The notes: generated by a model not told the origin, from the letters alone. Shown: positions 1-13,052, numbered from the stretch's first letter. The stretch is DNA of 64,000 bases from JBIKWM01 sp044356305 (GCA_044356305.1 JBIKWM010000005.1:1-64000); one strand, 5' to 3'. Program-made: numbers and translations.

Positions 1-205
1 TCGTGCATGGCTTCTCATTATTTGGATTCGACACCCTAAAATAATGAACATGAGCATATTGCACGACCTTTTATGTAACTTTTTCAAACAGCTTTTTCAA
101 TAGCACAACGGGTTGATATAATAGTCGGAGGGGCTGTTAAGACCCATACAGATGTTGCTGGGCGTAACAGGCCTTTGCCGGCTGTCGCGGGGCCGTTGTG
201 CCGCA

Positions 206-213
206 TAACTTCG
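206..213 (+). promoter_or_regulatory. candidate -7 element upstream of frr
   Basis: TAACTTCG is close to the Bacteroidota TAnnTTTG -7 consensus and lies 29 bp before the chosen frr start at 243. No TTG -33 element is seen at the usual distance. The first 240 bases of the window otherwise hold no gene that I can support. Confidence 0.35.
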
Positions 214-242
214 CGCCATTCATACGGAAACACTCTAAAGCC

Positions 243-806
243 ATGGATGAGGAACTTGAGCTGATTTATGATGATGCCAGAGAGCAGATGGGCAAGGCCC
301 TTGAGCACTTGGCCGCTGAACTATTACGGATCAGGGCCGGTAAGGCTGTTCCGACCATGCTTGATGGCGTGATGGTCGAGTATTACGGCTCAATGTCCCC
401 GCTCAAGAATGTGGCCACCATCACTGCCCCCGATGCCAGGTCTCTGTCCATTCAGCCTTTTGAGAAAGGTCTGATCCAAGAGATTGAGAAAGGGATCATG
501 CGCGCCAATCTCGGTTTCACCCCGCAGAACGATGGTAAAGTGGTGCGCATAGCACTGCCACCGCTCACAGAGGAACGTAGGCGTGACCTTACCAAACAGG
601 CACGGAATGCTGGCGAACACGCCAAAGTGGGCATACGCAACGTACGTAAGGACGCCAACGAGCAGATCCGGGCCCTCAAGAAGGACGGCCTGCCAGAGGA
701 TACCGCAAAGGCGGCCGAGGAACGTGTGCAGAAATTCACCGATGATTATGCTGCCAGAGTAGATGTCCAAGTGGCCGATAAAGAGAAGGACATCATGACC
801 ATCTGA
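243..806 (+). CDS. frr: ribosome recycling factor
   Basis: RRF splits post-termination ribosomes together with EF-G in the cytosol. The 187-aa protein from the ATG at 243 matches the family length (about 185) and spans the family end to end: a helical start, the LLRIRAGKA segment, the middle domain with LPPLTEERR, and the C-terminal helical hairpin with RNVRKDANEQI. An in-frame ATG at 198 would add 15 residues absent from the family, so 243 is preferred. A hairpin at 844-871 may end the transcript. In many bacteria pyrH lies just upstream, but nothing like it is visible before position 243 here. Identification is secure. Confidence 0.96.
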   Translation: MDEELELIYDDAREQMGKALEHLAAELLRIRAGKAVPTMLDGVMVEYYGSMSPLKNVATITAPDARSLSIQPFEKGLIQEIEKGIMRANLGFTPQNDGKVVRIALPPLTEERRRDLTKQARNAGEHAKVGIRNVRKDANEQIRALKKDGLPEDTAKAAEERVQKFTDDYAARVDVQVADKEKDIMTI

Positions 807-843
807 CCCTCTCCGAGGCCCTGATGCCTGGGCTGACCTGTTC

Positions 844-871
844 AAGGGATGGAACTGAACGACCATCCCTT
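844..871 (+). terminator. hairpin terminator candidate after frr
   Basis: A 9-bp perfect stem (AAGGGATGG / CCATCCCTT) with a 10-nt loop lies 38 bp after the frr stop. There is only a weak T-rich tail. Confidence 0.5.
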
Positions 872-897
872 CTGTATTATCAACTTATTTCTTCTGA

Positions 898-2610
898 TTG
901 GAAAAATCGTGGCGATATCTGGAGGCTGACCCGGCCATCGTGGCGCGGTTGCGGTCCGATGTGATTGACCGTGCCGATGTGCCGCACCTGTTGGCCCTGC
1001 GCGGCATCAACGATTTCGATTCGGCCAAGGATTTCTTCCGCCCCGATCTGTCCCGTTTGCACGACCCGCTGCTCATGCTCGACATGCCAAAGGCTGTCGA
1101 TAGGGTCATGCGTGCCCTCGGCAACGGTGAGCGCATCCTGGTATATGGCGACTACGATGTGGATGGAACCACCGCGGTGGCCATGATGTACAGCTATCTG
1201 CGCGAACTGGGCCAAGTGGATTACTACATCCCAGACCGATATAAAGAAGGATACGGCATCTCTCTGCAAGGGATGGAACATGCAGCGCAGCACGGTTACT
1301 CCCTCGTCATTGCGCTCGATTGTGGGATACGGGGAAACGAGGCCATTGCCCATGCTAACAGCCTCGGGGTAGATGTGATCGTGTGCGACCACCACCTGCC
1401 AGGCCCGGTGCTGCCACCCGCTTATGCCATCTTGGACCCCAAACGCGAAGGCTGTCCATATCCGTACAAGGAACTGTGCGGCTGTGGCGTGGGGTTCAAA
1501 CTCATTCAGGCCATACACCAGGCATCTGGCGAGAGCCCTGACACCATTTACCGTTACCTCGATCTAGCAGCCATTAGCATAGGGGCTGACATAGTGCCCA
1601 TAACGGGCGAGAACCGCATTCTGGCCTACCACGGGCTCCAGCTCATCAATACCCGGCCCAGTATAGCCATCCGCGCGCTACTCGAAGGGGCCAACATCCG
1701 CAAGGCACTTACAATCAGCGATGTGGTGTTCATGCTCGGGCCTCGCATAAATGCTGCCGGGCGCATTGGCACTGGGCTCAAAGCGGTGGAACTATTGACC
1801 AGCACCGACCTCGATAAGGCGCGCGAGGTGGCAGCCGAGATCAACCTCCTCAACAATTCGCGCAGGGAGTTTGATAAAAGTGTGACCGAGGAGGCCGTGC
1901 AGATGATCGCGGCCGACCCGCTGCATGTGCATGGACGTTCCACTGTGGTGTACTCCGAGGAATGGCACAAGGGTGTGGTGGGTATAGTGGCATCGCGCCT
2001 CATCGACACGTGGTACCGCCCCACCATTGTGCTCACCCACAGCGATGGGTATGCGGTCGGTTCGGCCCGTTCTGTAAAGGATTTTGATGTGCACGAGGCC
2101 ATTGCAGCCTGCGAGGACCTTCTAGAGCAGTTCGGTGGCCACCGCTATGCGGCCGGCCTGAAACTTCGTGTCGACCGCCTCGATGCTTTCCGCCAGAGGT
2201 TCGAACAGGTGGTGGCCAGCACCATCACACCAGAGCAGCTCATCCCAAGCATTGATATTGACTTTGTCCTGCACCTCTCTCACCTCTCAGGCAAACTCGT
2301 CAGCCTGCTCAAGCAGTTCGCGCCTTTCGGGCCGGGCAACATGAACCCTGTGTTCGCATCGCATGGCCTGGTAGCAATTGAGGCCCGTACCGTAGGCACC
2401 GATGGTCGCCACCTCAAACTATTGGTGGCTCATCCTGACCAGCCGCACTGCAGTCTCGACTGTGTGGCATGGAACATGGCCCATCTGGCCCCGCTCGTCT
2501 CCGACCAGCGTCTGTTCGACCTCGCATATACCATAGAAGAGAATGAGTTTCGTGGTAACGTCACCGTTCAGCTCTATGTCAAGGACATCAGGGCTGCTTT
2601 CGGCCGGTAG
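898..2610 (+). CDS. recJ: single-stranded-DNA-specific exonuclease RecJ
   Basis: RecJ is a 5'-3' single-strand exonuclease of the DHH phosphoesterase superfamily used in recombination and repair. Visible motifs are DYDVDG (residues 85-90), the DCGI turn (141-144), DHH (164-166), GPRINAAGRIG in the linker and GGHRYAAGL in the DHHA1 domain, followed by a C-terminal OB-like region. The 570-aa length is normal for the family. The start is a TTG at 898, directly ahead of the conserved N-terminal segment. No ATG lies in frame nearby, so the start is less certain than the identity. It stands alone between frr and mrp. Confidence 0.95.
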   Translation: MEKSWRYLEADPAIVARLRSDVIDRADVPHLLALRGINDFDSAKDFFRPDLSRLHDPLLMLDMPKAVDRVMRALGNGERILVYGDYDVDGTTAVAMMYSYLRELGQVDYYIPDRYKEGYGISLQGMEHAAQHGYSLVIALDCGIRGNEAIAHANSLGVDVIVCDHHLPGPVLPPAYAILDPKREGCPYPYKELCGCGVGFKLIQAIHQASGESPDTIYRYLDLAAISIGADIVPITGENRILAYHGLQLINTRPSIAIRALLEGANIRKALTISDVVFMLGPRINAAGRIGTGLKAVELLTSTDLDKAREVAAEINLLNNSRREFDKSVTEEAVQMIAADPLHVHGRSTVVYSEEWHKGVVGIVASRLIDTWYRPTIVLTHSDGYAVGSARSVKDFDVHEAIAACEDLLEQFGGHRYAAGLKLRVDRLDAFRQRFEQVVASTITPEQLIPSIDIDFVLHLSHLSGKLVSLLKQFAPFGPGNMNPVFASHGLVAIEARTVGTDGRHLKLLVAHPDQPHCSLDCVAWNMAHLAPLVSDQRLFDLAYTIEENEFRGNVTVQLYVKDIRAAFGR

Positions 2611-2741
2611 TATGCGGGATTGAGTCAATTGGAATTGCCACACCTGAGCGTGCTATGTCCTGTTCGGATGCAGATACATACTTGATTTTCTTCCTTCAAT
2701 CCCTACTGGGCAAACATCAATCAACCACCCATCAATCCGAT

Positions 2742-2749
2742 TACTTTCG
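2742..2749 (+). promoter_or_regulatory. -7 element of mrp (TACTTTCG)
   Basis: TACTTTCG resembles the Bacteroidota -7 element and ends 8 bp before the mrp ATG. Transcription from it would give a nearly leaderless mRNA. No clear -33 TTG. Confidence 0.45.
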
Positions 2750-2757
2750 CGCTTGGA

Positions 2758-3849
2758 ATGAATCTAAATAAGGAATCAATAGCCGATGCCCTCTTGCATC
2801 TGCCAGCAGTGGCTGCAAAGGGCAACATGATTGATGCGGGCGAGGTGGCCAACATCCAAGTGTTCGGGCGCGAGGTTGATGTGGACCTGGCCATAGCTAA
2901 TCCTGCCCTGCATGTGCGCAAGAAGGCCGAGGCCGATGTGACTGCCGCCATACAGCGCACCTTCGGCTCCGATGTCAAAGTGCGCGTGAACACCGTGGTG
3001 CGGGTGCCCGACAGACCCGCTCGCAAAGGCCCGGAGAGTCTGCATGGGGTCCGCCATATCATAGCAGTGGCCAGCGGCAAGGGAGGGGTGGGTAAGAGCA
3101 CCGTGACAGCCAATCTGGCCTTGGGGCTGCGCGACATGGGTTTCAAGGTGGGCCTTGTAGATGCCGACATATACGGCCCCAGCATGCCCATCATGTTTGA
3201 TGTGGAGCGCGAAAGGCCCGGTGTGCAGAACATAGATGGGCGCAGCACCATGGTGCCTGTCGAGGCCCATGGAATCAAGCTCATGAGCATAGGTTTCTTT
3301 GCCGATCCTGATCAGGCCATCGTGTGGCGCGGTCCCATGGCCACCAAGGCGCTCAACCAGCTTTTCGGAGACGTACATTGGGGCGAGCTGGATTATTTAT
3401 TGGTCGATCTGCCACCTGGTACGGGCGATATTCATCTCACTTTGGTCAATGGAATCCCACTTACAGGTGCAGTGGTAGTGAGTACCCCGCAGCCCGTGGC
3501 ATTGGCCGATGCAAGAAAGGGTGTGAGCATGTTCCGGCTCGATAGTGTGAAGGTGCCCGTGCTCGGAATGGTTGAGAACATGGCATGGTTCACCCCCGAT
3601 GAACTGCCCGACAACAGATACTACATCTTCGGTCGCGAAGGTGCCGCGCGCTTGGCCGAGACCCTCGGCATACCCCTGTTGGGTCAGATTCCTCTTGTGC
3701 AGAGCATACGTGAGGCTGGTGATGTGGGCCGACCCGCCATCCTTCAGGGCACTGGCCCTGTGGCCGATGCCTTCCGCGCCCTCAGTGCCAATGTGGTGAG
3801 AGTGGTCAACGAATCTGTGACCGAGACTGAGAACGCACATGCAGACTGA
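2758..3849 (+). CDS. mrp: Mrp/ApbC-family Fe-S cluster carrier ATPase
   Basis: This cytosolic P-loop ATPase binds and transfers Fe-S clusters. The N-terminal ~85 residues form a DUF59/MIP18-like domain. The ParA/MinD-type deviant Walker A GKGGVGKS is at 107-114, followed by DADIYGPSMP and the MVENMAWF segment. The usual C-terminal CxxC of many Mrp proteins is not evident; the FTPDELPDN stretch stands where it would be. The 363-aa length is typical. The stop overlaps the next ORF, a NifU-C protein, by 11 bp. This pairing fits Fe-S cluster assembly and suggests translational coupling. Confidence 0.92.
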   Translation: MNLNKESIADALLHLPAVAAKGNMIDAGEVANIQVFGREVDVDLAIANPALHVRKKAEADVTAAIQRTFGSDVKVRVNTVVRVPDRPARKGPESLHGVRHIIAVASGKGGVGKSTVTANLALGLRDMGFKVGLVDADIYGPSMPIMFDVERERPGVQNIDGRSTMVPVEAHGIKLMSIGFFADPDQAIVWRGPMATKALNQLFGDVHWGELDYLLVDLPPGTGDIHLTLVNGIPLTGAVVVSTPQPVALADARKGVSMFRLDSVKVPVLGMVENMAWFTPDELPDNRYYIFGREGAARLAETLGIPLLGQIPLVQSIREAGDVGRPAILQGTGPVADAFRALSANVVRVVNESVTETENAHAD

Positions 3850-4096
3850 CATGCCACATACCGAAGACACCCTGATCAGTCAGGTCAATCAGGCCCTCGA
3901 CCAGATGAGGCCGTTCATGGCAGCCGATGGGGGCGATATGGAACTGGTAGGCATCACCCCTGACATGGTGGTCGAGGTGCGCCTGCTGGGTTCGTGCAGC
4001 TCTTGCCATATGAGCGGCATGACCCTCCGCGCAGGGGTCGAAGAGGCCGTGAGGCGCTCAGTGCCAGCCATCCGCTCCGTGCGGGCGGTGGAGTGA
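3839..4096 (+). CDS. NifU C-terminal (Nfu)-domain Fe-S scaffold protein
   Basis: An 85-aa single-domain Nfu-type protein. It carries the AADGGDMELV signature and a cluster-binding CSSC (Cys53, Cys56) before a helix. Nfu domains hold and deliver [4Fe-4S] clusters. The gene overlaps mrp by 11 bp when the ATG at 3839 is used. An alternative ATG at 3851 leaves no overlap and removes only four residues. Its position just after mrp supports a joint role in Fe-S maturation. Confidence 0.9.
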   Translation: MQTDMPHTEDTLISQVNQALDQMRPFMAADGGDMELVGITPDMVVEVRLLGSCSSCHMSGMTLRAGVEEAVRRSVPAIRSVRAVE

Positions 4097-4430
4097 GGGA
4101 ATTTCCCTGTTCTTGCAGGCCCAGTGGCTTGATTCGCAAGGACGCTGAAGGGATATGTGTTTTATCTCGCCTGAGGTGGTGAATTATTGACTTGACCTGC
4201 TGAACCAAATGGGTTGCTCTTAATCGTACCACAATTCCTTTCCGATTAAGGTGTTCGATGGAATAGATGAATAGCATTGAAAGCGATAGGACACCTGTCC
4301 CCCAAAGCTGCATCATACGCATCCGACCTACTGCAACATTGGACTTTCATGGCCATGGTGCATGTCCATACTGAAGCTTACATTCGTAGGGATTACGAGA
4401 TCTGTATCATAATAGAACGCCCCTAGCTCT
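4097..4430. other. intergenic region, no gene seen
   Basis: 334 bases between the NifU-C gene and the membrane protein. No ORF here has a convincing protein. The only signal I can point to is TACATTCG at 4379-4386, a possible -7 element for the gene that starts at 4431. Confidence 0.5.
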
Positions 4431-5930
4431 TTGATCATCTCACTGCTTCTCACCACCGCCTTTGTCGCTTTGGGCCTTTGGCTTATCGGCCGCATCGGGC
4501 TGTTCCAGATGCCTGGGGTGCCGGTTCTTTGGGTCAGGGGCATTTACCTGCTAAAGGTCGCGGCCGGCATGGCCTTATGGGGCATCTATACCTATTACTA
4601 TACTGACCGCTCAACGGCTGACATCTACAAGTACTTTGATGATGCCATGGTGATGCACTCGGCCCTGCCACACCACCCAGCCGATTTCGTTCACATGCTG
4701 ACTGGCCTCGGTGGCGACCCCGACCATCTTCACCGTACATACTTCGATAATATGGGCCATTGGTACCGGCCCTATGGCAGCAGTGCAACCAACGACACGC
4801 ATACAATAATCCGCTTCAACGCCTTGGTGCGACTCGTTTCCATGGGGCATTATCCGGTTCATTCTGCCATCATGAACCTGTTGAGCGTCATGGGGTTGGT
4901 ATGCATCGCACGGTTCTTGGCCCATACCGTTTCGGGCCGTGCCAAGTGGGTCTTTGCCGCGGTCATGCTCATGCCAGGGGTATTGTTCTGGGGCTCGGGT
5001 GTGCTCAAAGAAGGGTTGCTTTTCCTTGGGGTCGGTCTGCTGCTTCGCGCGTGCGCATTCCTTATATATCAGGATGGGAATCGCAGAACAGCATGGCTCC
5101 TTTTACCCGCAGCGGCAGTGTTGCTCACAGTGAAGAGTTACGCCCTCATCATTCTTCCTGCCCTGATAGCCATGATTCCTTTCCTTAGATTGAGTGTCAG
5201 TGCCATGTGGGGGTTGTATGGTGTGGTCGCGCTTCTGCTTGTAGTAGGGCCGTCCGTTCCGGGCTTGCCCGATGTTTGGCAACGCCTCGCCATAAAGCAG
5301 GCCGAATTCACCAGACTCGCCCATGGAGGCACCTATCTCCAGCGCATCACTCCATCCCACATCGATACGGTTTATGTCGCATCAGCTCACCACGACAGCA
5401 TACTGGCTGGTCCTGGTCGGTTCCATGTGCCCGTCTCGGTACCCATGTTCCCGCTAGTTCACGTCACAGTCGATTCTTCGGTCAATGTTACTCACATGTC
5501 TTCTGAGCGATTCAACCTCCTGCTTGACTATGGCCGCACTGGTAGCTGTATCAGAATCCCACATATCGATGGCACGGTTATCGGCACGCTCAGGGCGGCA
5601 CCTACGGCATTGGTCAACGCGCTGCTACGCCCATGGCCTTGGCAGGCAGATTCACCCTTTCTTGTCCTGGCACTGATCGAGAACCTGCTACTGCTTGGGC
5701 TGTTTTTATTACCCATCGTCTTTCCATCTCGCCCTTTTGATGTCCGTGTCGTGTCGCTCTGCCTCATCTTCAGCCTCGGAATCCTAATCCTCACGGGTCT
5801 TGTAACACCAGTTGTCGGAGCCATAGTGCGGTACAAAGTGCCAGCGCTGCCGTTCTTGGCCGCCATGTGCATCCATCTTACCGATACCCAAAGGCTTGAG
5901 GCATCTTTGCGCTCCCTATTCCAAAGATGA
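4431..5930 (+). CDS. multi-pass inner-membrane protein, function unknown
   Basis: A 499-aa hydrophobic protein with about ten likely membrane segments: one at the N-terminus, several between residues 150 and 290, and three near the C-terminus. A long polar loop at about 290-390 is probably periplasmic. The layout recalls membrane proteins of polysaccharide or glycosyl transfer (WzyE/ArnT-like), but I recognise no family motif. The start is a TTG at 4431. Its stop overlaps the start of the M16 peptidase gene (ATGA, 5927-5930), so the two are probably translated together, with the SDR gene third in the operon. Confidence 0.75.
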   Translation: MIISLLLTTAFVALGLWLIGRIGLFQMPGVPVLWVRGIYLLKVAAGMALWGIYTYYYTDRSTADIYKYFDDAMVMHSALPHHPADFVHMLTGLGGDPDHLHRTYFDNMGHWYRPYGSSATNDTHTIIRFNALVRLVSMGHYPVHSAIMNLLSVMGLVCIARFLAHTVSGRAKWVFAAVMLMPGVLFWGSGVLKEGLLFLGVGLLLRACAFLIYQDGNRRTAWLLLPAAAVLLTVKSYALIILPALIAMIPFLRLSVSAMWGLYGVVALLLVVGPSVPGLPDVWQRLAIKQAEFTRLAHGGTYLQRITPSHIDTVYVASAHHDSILAGPGRFHVPVSVPMFPLVHVTVDSSVNVTHMSSERFNLLLDYGRTGSCIRIPHIDGTVIGTLRAAPTALVNALLRPWPWQADSPFLVLALIENLLLLGLFLLPIVFPSRPFDVRVVSLCLIFSLGILILTGLVTPVVGAIVRYKVPALPFLAAMCIHLTDTQRLEASLRSLFQR

Positions 5931-7183
5931 ATCGCGCTGACCTCAACTTTAATGAGGAGTTCCACATCTGGACACTCCCCAATGGGATCAGGTGCATTCA
6001 CCGTCCAGTAGCCTCGCATGTGTCGCACATCGGGCTGTTCATCAATGCCGGTTCGCGCGATGAGTTGCCCCACGAGCATGGCATGGCTCATTTCATCGAA
6101 CATGTCTTTTTCAAAGGCACGGGCCGAAGGAAATCCTACCACATCCTCAGCCGCATGGACGATGTGGGGGGCGAACTCAATGCTTACACCTCGAAAGAGG
6201 AGACCGTGGTGCATGCCACCTTTCTCAATGAACACTATGGCCGGGCCCTTGACCTGGTTTCTGACATCGTTTTCAATGCCTCTTTTCCAGCTAAAGAGTT
6301 GGAAAAGGAGAAGACTGTGATTCTTGATGAGATGAATTCTTATCTCGATTCGCCTAGCGATGTGGCTTTTGACGAGTTCGATGCACTCGTATTCAGCAAT
6401 CATCCGATGGGCCGTACTGTGCTCGGCACCCCTGAGAGTCTCACATCCTTCATGCCTGAAGGTGTTAGGTCCTTTGTTGAAAGGAACTACCATACAGATC
6501 AGATGGTATTTGCCTCGGTGGGCAACATTCGACTCGATGCGCTCAGGAAAATGGTCGACCGTTACTTCGGACAGATCCCTACGCATCATCGCAACTGGAA
6601 ACGACAACCAATAACGGTTGGCAAAGGCCTGAGCCTTACACGTCAGCTCGACATTAGTCAGGACCACGTTCTTCTGGGCGGCAAGGCCTATGCTGCCGAT
6701 CATGACGACCGCCTAGGCCTGCTACTTCTTGTTGATCTTCTTGGTGGCTCCGGCATGAACTCGCGCCTCAATCTGTTGCTCCGCGAGCGTCATGGATACA
6801 CCTACGGGGTCGATGCCTCATATGCGTCCTTTTCCGACTGTGGTCTCTATTCCATTTACTACAGTTCTGACCACCGGCACACCGACCGCTGCCTCAATAT
6901 GGTGAATCGCGAATTACGTAGAGTGCGCGAACAGCGGCTCGGCATCGCTCAGTTGCAACGAGCCAAGCAACAGATGCTTGGACAGATTGCCATTTCACAG
7001 GAGCATAACCAGAGCCAGATGCTCGGTCTTGGTCGCAGTTTCCTGATGTTCGACCGAGTTCAGACCTGGGACGAGGTAATGAGACGGATCGATGAGTTAA
7101 CTGCCGATGAACTGCTGCGCATTGCCAATGAGGTGTTCGACCCACAAGGCACCGATATTGTCATTCTCACATCAAAGACTTGA
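5927..7183 (+). CDS. M16-family zinc peptidase, single-lobe
   Basis: A 418-aa M16B (processing-peptidase-like) protein. The zinc motif HFIEH is at residues 55-59, followed by FKGTGRR and, about 75 residues on, the downstream zinc-ligand region EKEKTVILDEMN. The R/Y pair of the C-terminal half (LLLRERHGYTYGVDASY) is also present. Such proteins act as dimers or with an inactive partner. No signal peptide is seen, so it is probably cytosolic. It overlaps the upstream membrane-protein gene by 4 bp, and the SDR gene follows 3 bp after its stop. A second, secreted two-lobe M16 protein lies at 54031-56853. Confidence 0.92.
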   Translation: MNRADLNFNEEFHIWTLPNGIRCIHRPVASHVSHIGLFINAGSRDELPHEHGMAHFIEHVFFKGTGRRKSYHILSRMDDVGGELNAYTSKEETVVHATFLNEHYGRALDLVSDIVFNASFPAKELEKEKTVILDEMNSYLDSPSDVAFDEFDALVFSNHPMGRTVLGTPESLTSFMPEGVRSFVERNYHTDQMVFASVGNIRLDALRKMVDRYFGQIPTHHRNWKRQPITVGKGLSLTRQLDISQDHVLLGGKAYAADHDDRLGLLLLVDLLGGSGMNSRLNLLLRERHGYTYGVDASYASFSDCGLYSIYYSSDHRHTDRCLNMVNRELRRVREQRLGIAQLQRAKQQMLGQIAISQEHNQSQMLGLGRSFLMFDRVQTWDEVMRRIDELTADELLRIANEVFDPQGTDIVILTSKT

Positions 7184-7186
7184 CCT

Positions 7187-7900
7187 ATGTCTCAATCTGC
7201 TGTCAATTGCATGGTCACCGGGGCCAGCTCAGGAATTGGTGCAGAACTGGTGCGCCAAATGCTTGTCCACCCCAATGTCGGTAAGGTCATTGCCATAGGT
7301 CGTAGGGCCGATCTTCTCCGATCGCACAAAGCCCACGACCCCCACAGCAGGCTTATCGCCCTTCCGTTCGATATATGTTCTGCCGATCGAAGCCCACTGC
7401 TGGGAGCTCTCAGTCAGATTGATCATCTGGGACTCTTGGTCAATAATGCCGGTCAATTGCTCAATCGGCCCTCTGCAGAAATTGCAATTCATCAGTTCGA
7501 ATCGGTGTATCGCACAAACGTGTTCGCCCCGTTTCAGCTCATACATGAGGTCTTCCCTTGGCTTCTTCGCAGCCCTTCACGTGCACATGTTGTCAACATC
7601 GGCAGCATCGGAGGCGTACAGGGCAGCGTAAAATTCCCCGGACTTTCAGCCTACAGTTCAAGTAAAGGAGCTCTCGCTGTCCTAACCGAATGCCTTGCCG
7701 AAGAACATCACAATGCCGAAGTCTCGTTCAATTGTCTTGCTCTGGGTGCGGTCCAGACCGAGATGTTGGAGGCAGCTTTCCCAGGTTTTATAGCTCCTGT
7801 GGGCCCTCAGGCCATGGCAGAGCACATTCTCCGATTCGGGCTTTATAGCCCTAATCTGTTCAACGGCAAGGTAATACCCATATCAATATCGACACCTTGA
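7187..7900 (+). CDS. short-chain dehydrogenase/reductase
   Basis: A 237-aa classical SDR with an NAD(P)-binding Rossmann fold. It has TGASSGIG at 11-18, NNAG at 86-89, catalytic Ser140 (in NIGSIGG), and the YxxxK pair Tyr156/Lys160. The substrate cannot be read from the sequence. It is the last gene of the three-gene operon starting at 4431, beginning 3 bp after the M16 gene. It is immediately followed by the rRNA promoter region. Confidence 0.9.
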   Translation: MSQSAVNCMVTGASSGIGAELVRQMLVHPNVGKVIAIGRRADLLRSHKAHDPHSRLIALPFDICSADRSPLLGALSQIDHLGLLVNNAGQLLNRPSAEIAIHQFESVYRTNVFAPFQLIHEVFPWLLRSPSRAHVVNIGSIGGVQGSVKFPGLSAYSSSKGALAVLTECLAEEHHNAEVSFNCLALGAVQTEMLEAAFPGFIAPVGPQAMAEHILRFGLYSPNLFNGKVIPISISTP

Positions 7901-7920
7901 AAATTTATTTCAAAAAAACC

Positions 7921-7950
7921 TTGTGCATTAAAAATCGAGATATACATTTG
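7921..7950 (+). promoter_or_regulatory. rRNA promoter P1
   Basis: TTG at 7921-7923, 19 bp spacing, then TACATTTG at 7943-7950. This is a full match to the Bacteroidota -33/-7 pattern. It is followed by CAGCCCCGTTTG, which resembles the start sequence of P2. Confidence 0.8.
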
Positions 7951-7969
7951 CAGCCCCGTTTGAAAACGG

Positions 7970-7982
7970 TGGTTCTTTGAAG
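7970..7982 (+). promoter_or_regulatory. boxA-like element in rRNA leader (first)
   Basis: GGTTCTTTGA resembles the rRNA antitermination boxA (E. coli TGCTCTTTAACA). It lies about 20 bp after the P1 -7 element. Confidence 0.45.
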
Positions 7983-8002
7983 GGCAGGCAGGTAAGATTC
8001 GA

Positions 8003-8023
8003 GGCGAAAAAATATTTTTCGCC
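8003..8023. repeat. perfect inverted repeat between P1 and P2
   Basis: Nine-base arms GGCGAAAAA / TTTTTCGCC around an ATA loop. It ends 5 bp before the P2 -33 TTG. It could be a terminator-like hairpin for the SDR transcript, an attenuator for P1, or a protein-binding palindrome. Confidence 0.6.
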
Positions 8024-8028
8024 AAGTG

Positions 8029-8058
8029 TTGCGGGAATGAAAATTCCAATTACCTTTG
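8029..8058 (+). promoter_or_regulatory. rRNA promoter P2
   Basis: TTG at 8029-8031, 19 bp spacing, then TACCTTTG at 8051-8058. Spacing equals that of P1, and the next bases (CGCCCCGTTTTG) match the P1 start region. The two promoters lie 108 bp apart. Confidence 0.82.
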
Positions 8059-8117
8059 CGCCCCGTTTTGGAAATGACGCTTGAGTCCCTGACAAGTCAG
8101 GGTACGACATAGCAGAC

Positions 8118-8130
8118 GTTCTTTGAAAAT
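8118..8130 (+). promoter_or_regulatory. boxA-like element before 16S
   Basis: CGTTCTTTGAAAA is a boxA-type sequence in the 16S leader. The same core GTTCTTTGA recurs before 23S. Confidence 0.55.
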
Positions 8131-8133
8131 ATT

Positions 8134-8153
8134 GGGAATAGAGGTAAGAAGCC
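8134..8153 (+). other. 5' arm of 16S processing stem
   Basis: This 20-base leader segment is nearly complementary to 9822-9838 after 16S (GGCTTC / GAAGCC with CTCT / AGAG and TTCCC / GGGAA). Such a long-range helix is the usual RNase III precursor stem. Confidence 0.5.
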
Positions 8154-8251
8154 CGTGTTCTTCCCGGCATCGCAAGAGGTCGGGAGTCACAATAAAAGAC
8201 CTTTGAGCAGAAACCCCTATCGATGAGAATCGGCAGGGAGGACAAACTTTA

Positions 8252-9772
<1,521 letters not shown>

Positions 9773-9821
9773 TAGAGACAATAAAGGTCCGTGATCAGGC
9801 AGAAATGCCTTGAGAATGCGT

Positions 9822-9838
9822 GGCTTCCCCTCTTTCCC
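9822..9838 (+). other. 3' arm of 16S processing stem
   Basis: Complementary to the leader arm at 8134-8153 with small bulges. It lies 50 bp after the 16S end. Confidence 0.5.
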
Positions 9839-9916
9839 GATATCTCCTTTGAGACACCCGTTAAGCTCAGTGGCACGCCACGCTACGGTGCTGTGGCACC
9901 ACTGTGTCTTACACAC

Positions 9917-9990
9917 AGTCCCGTAGCTCAGTTGGTTAGAGCGCTACACTGATAATGTAGAGGTCCGCGGTTCAAATCCGCGCGGGACTA
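9917..9990 (+). tRNA. tRNA-Ile (GAT)
   Basis: The acceptor AGTCCCG pairs with CGGGACT. The D-arm begins TAGCTCAG. The anticodon loop CTGATAA sits in stem CTACA/TGTAG, giving GAT, and the T-loop is TTCAAAT. The 3' CCA is not encoded. This is the usual position in the 16S-23S spacer. Confidence 0.95.
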
Positions 9991-10001
9991 CACGCTTACA
10001 C

Positions 10002-10075
10002 GGGGAATTAGCTCAGCTGGCTAGAGCACCTGCCTTGCACGCAGGGGGTCATCGGTTCGAATCCGATATTCTCCA
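10002..10075 (+). tRNA. tRNA-Ala (TGC)
   Basis: The acceptor GGGGAAT pairs with ATTCTCC. The anticodon loop CTTGCAC sits in stem CCTGC/GCAGG, giving TGC, and the T-loop is TTCGAAT. The 3' CCA is not encoded. It follows tRNA-Ile by 11 bp. Confidence 0.95.
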
Positions 10076-10093
10076 CAAACCCACTCAAAGGGT

Positions 10094-10106
10094 ACGTTCT
10101 TTGACA
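10094..10106 (+). promoter_or_regulatory. boxA-like element before 23S
   Basis: CGTTCTTTGACAT is the best boxA match of the three in the operon. It overlaps the 5' arm of the 23S processing stem. Confidence 0.55.
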
Positions 10107-10123
10107 TGTTGGAAGAGAAGACA
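10099..10123 (+). other. 5' arm of 23S processing stem
   Basis: Complementary to 13053-13078. The TGGAAGAGAAGACA part pairs perfectly over 14 bp, and a second block (CTTTGACATG against CATGTCAAGG) nearly so. This is the expected precursor helix around 23S. Confidence 0.7.
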
Positions 10124-10161
10124 ATTTGTAATAACAGGCATTTTAACGATTTTAATCGTTG

Positions 10162-13037
<2,876 letters not shown>

Positions 13038-13052
13038 CGTCTGCTTTTACAG

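Noticed and set aside
5528..6703. 391-codon minus ORF across two + genes
   Set aside because: Lies antisense to the membrane protein and the M16 peptidase, both well supported. Its residues have no recognisable pattern.
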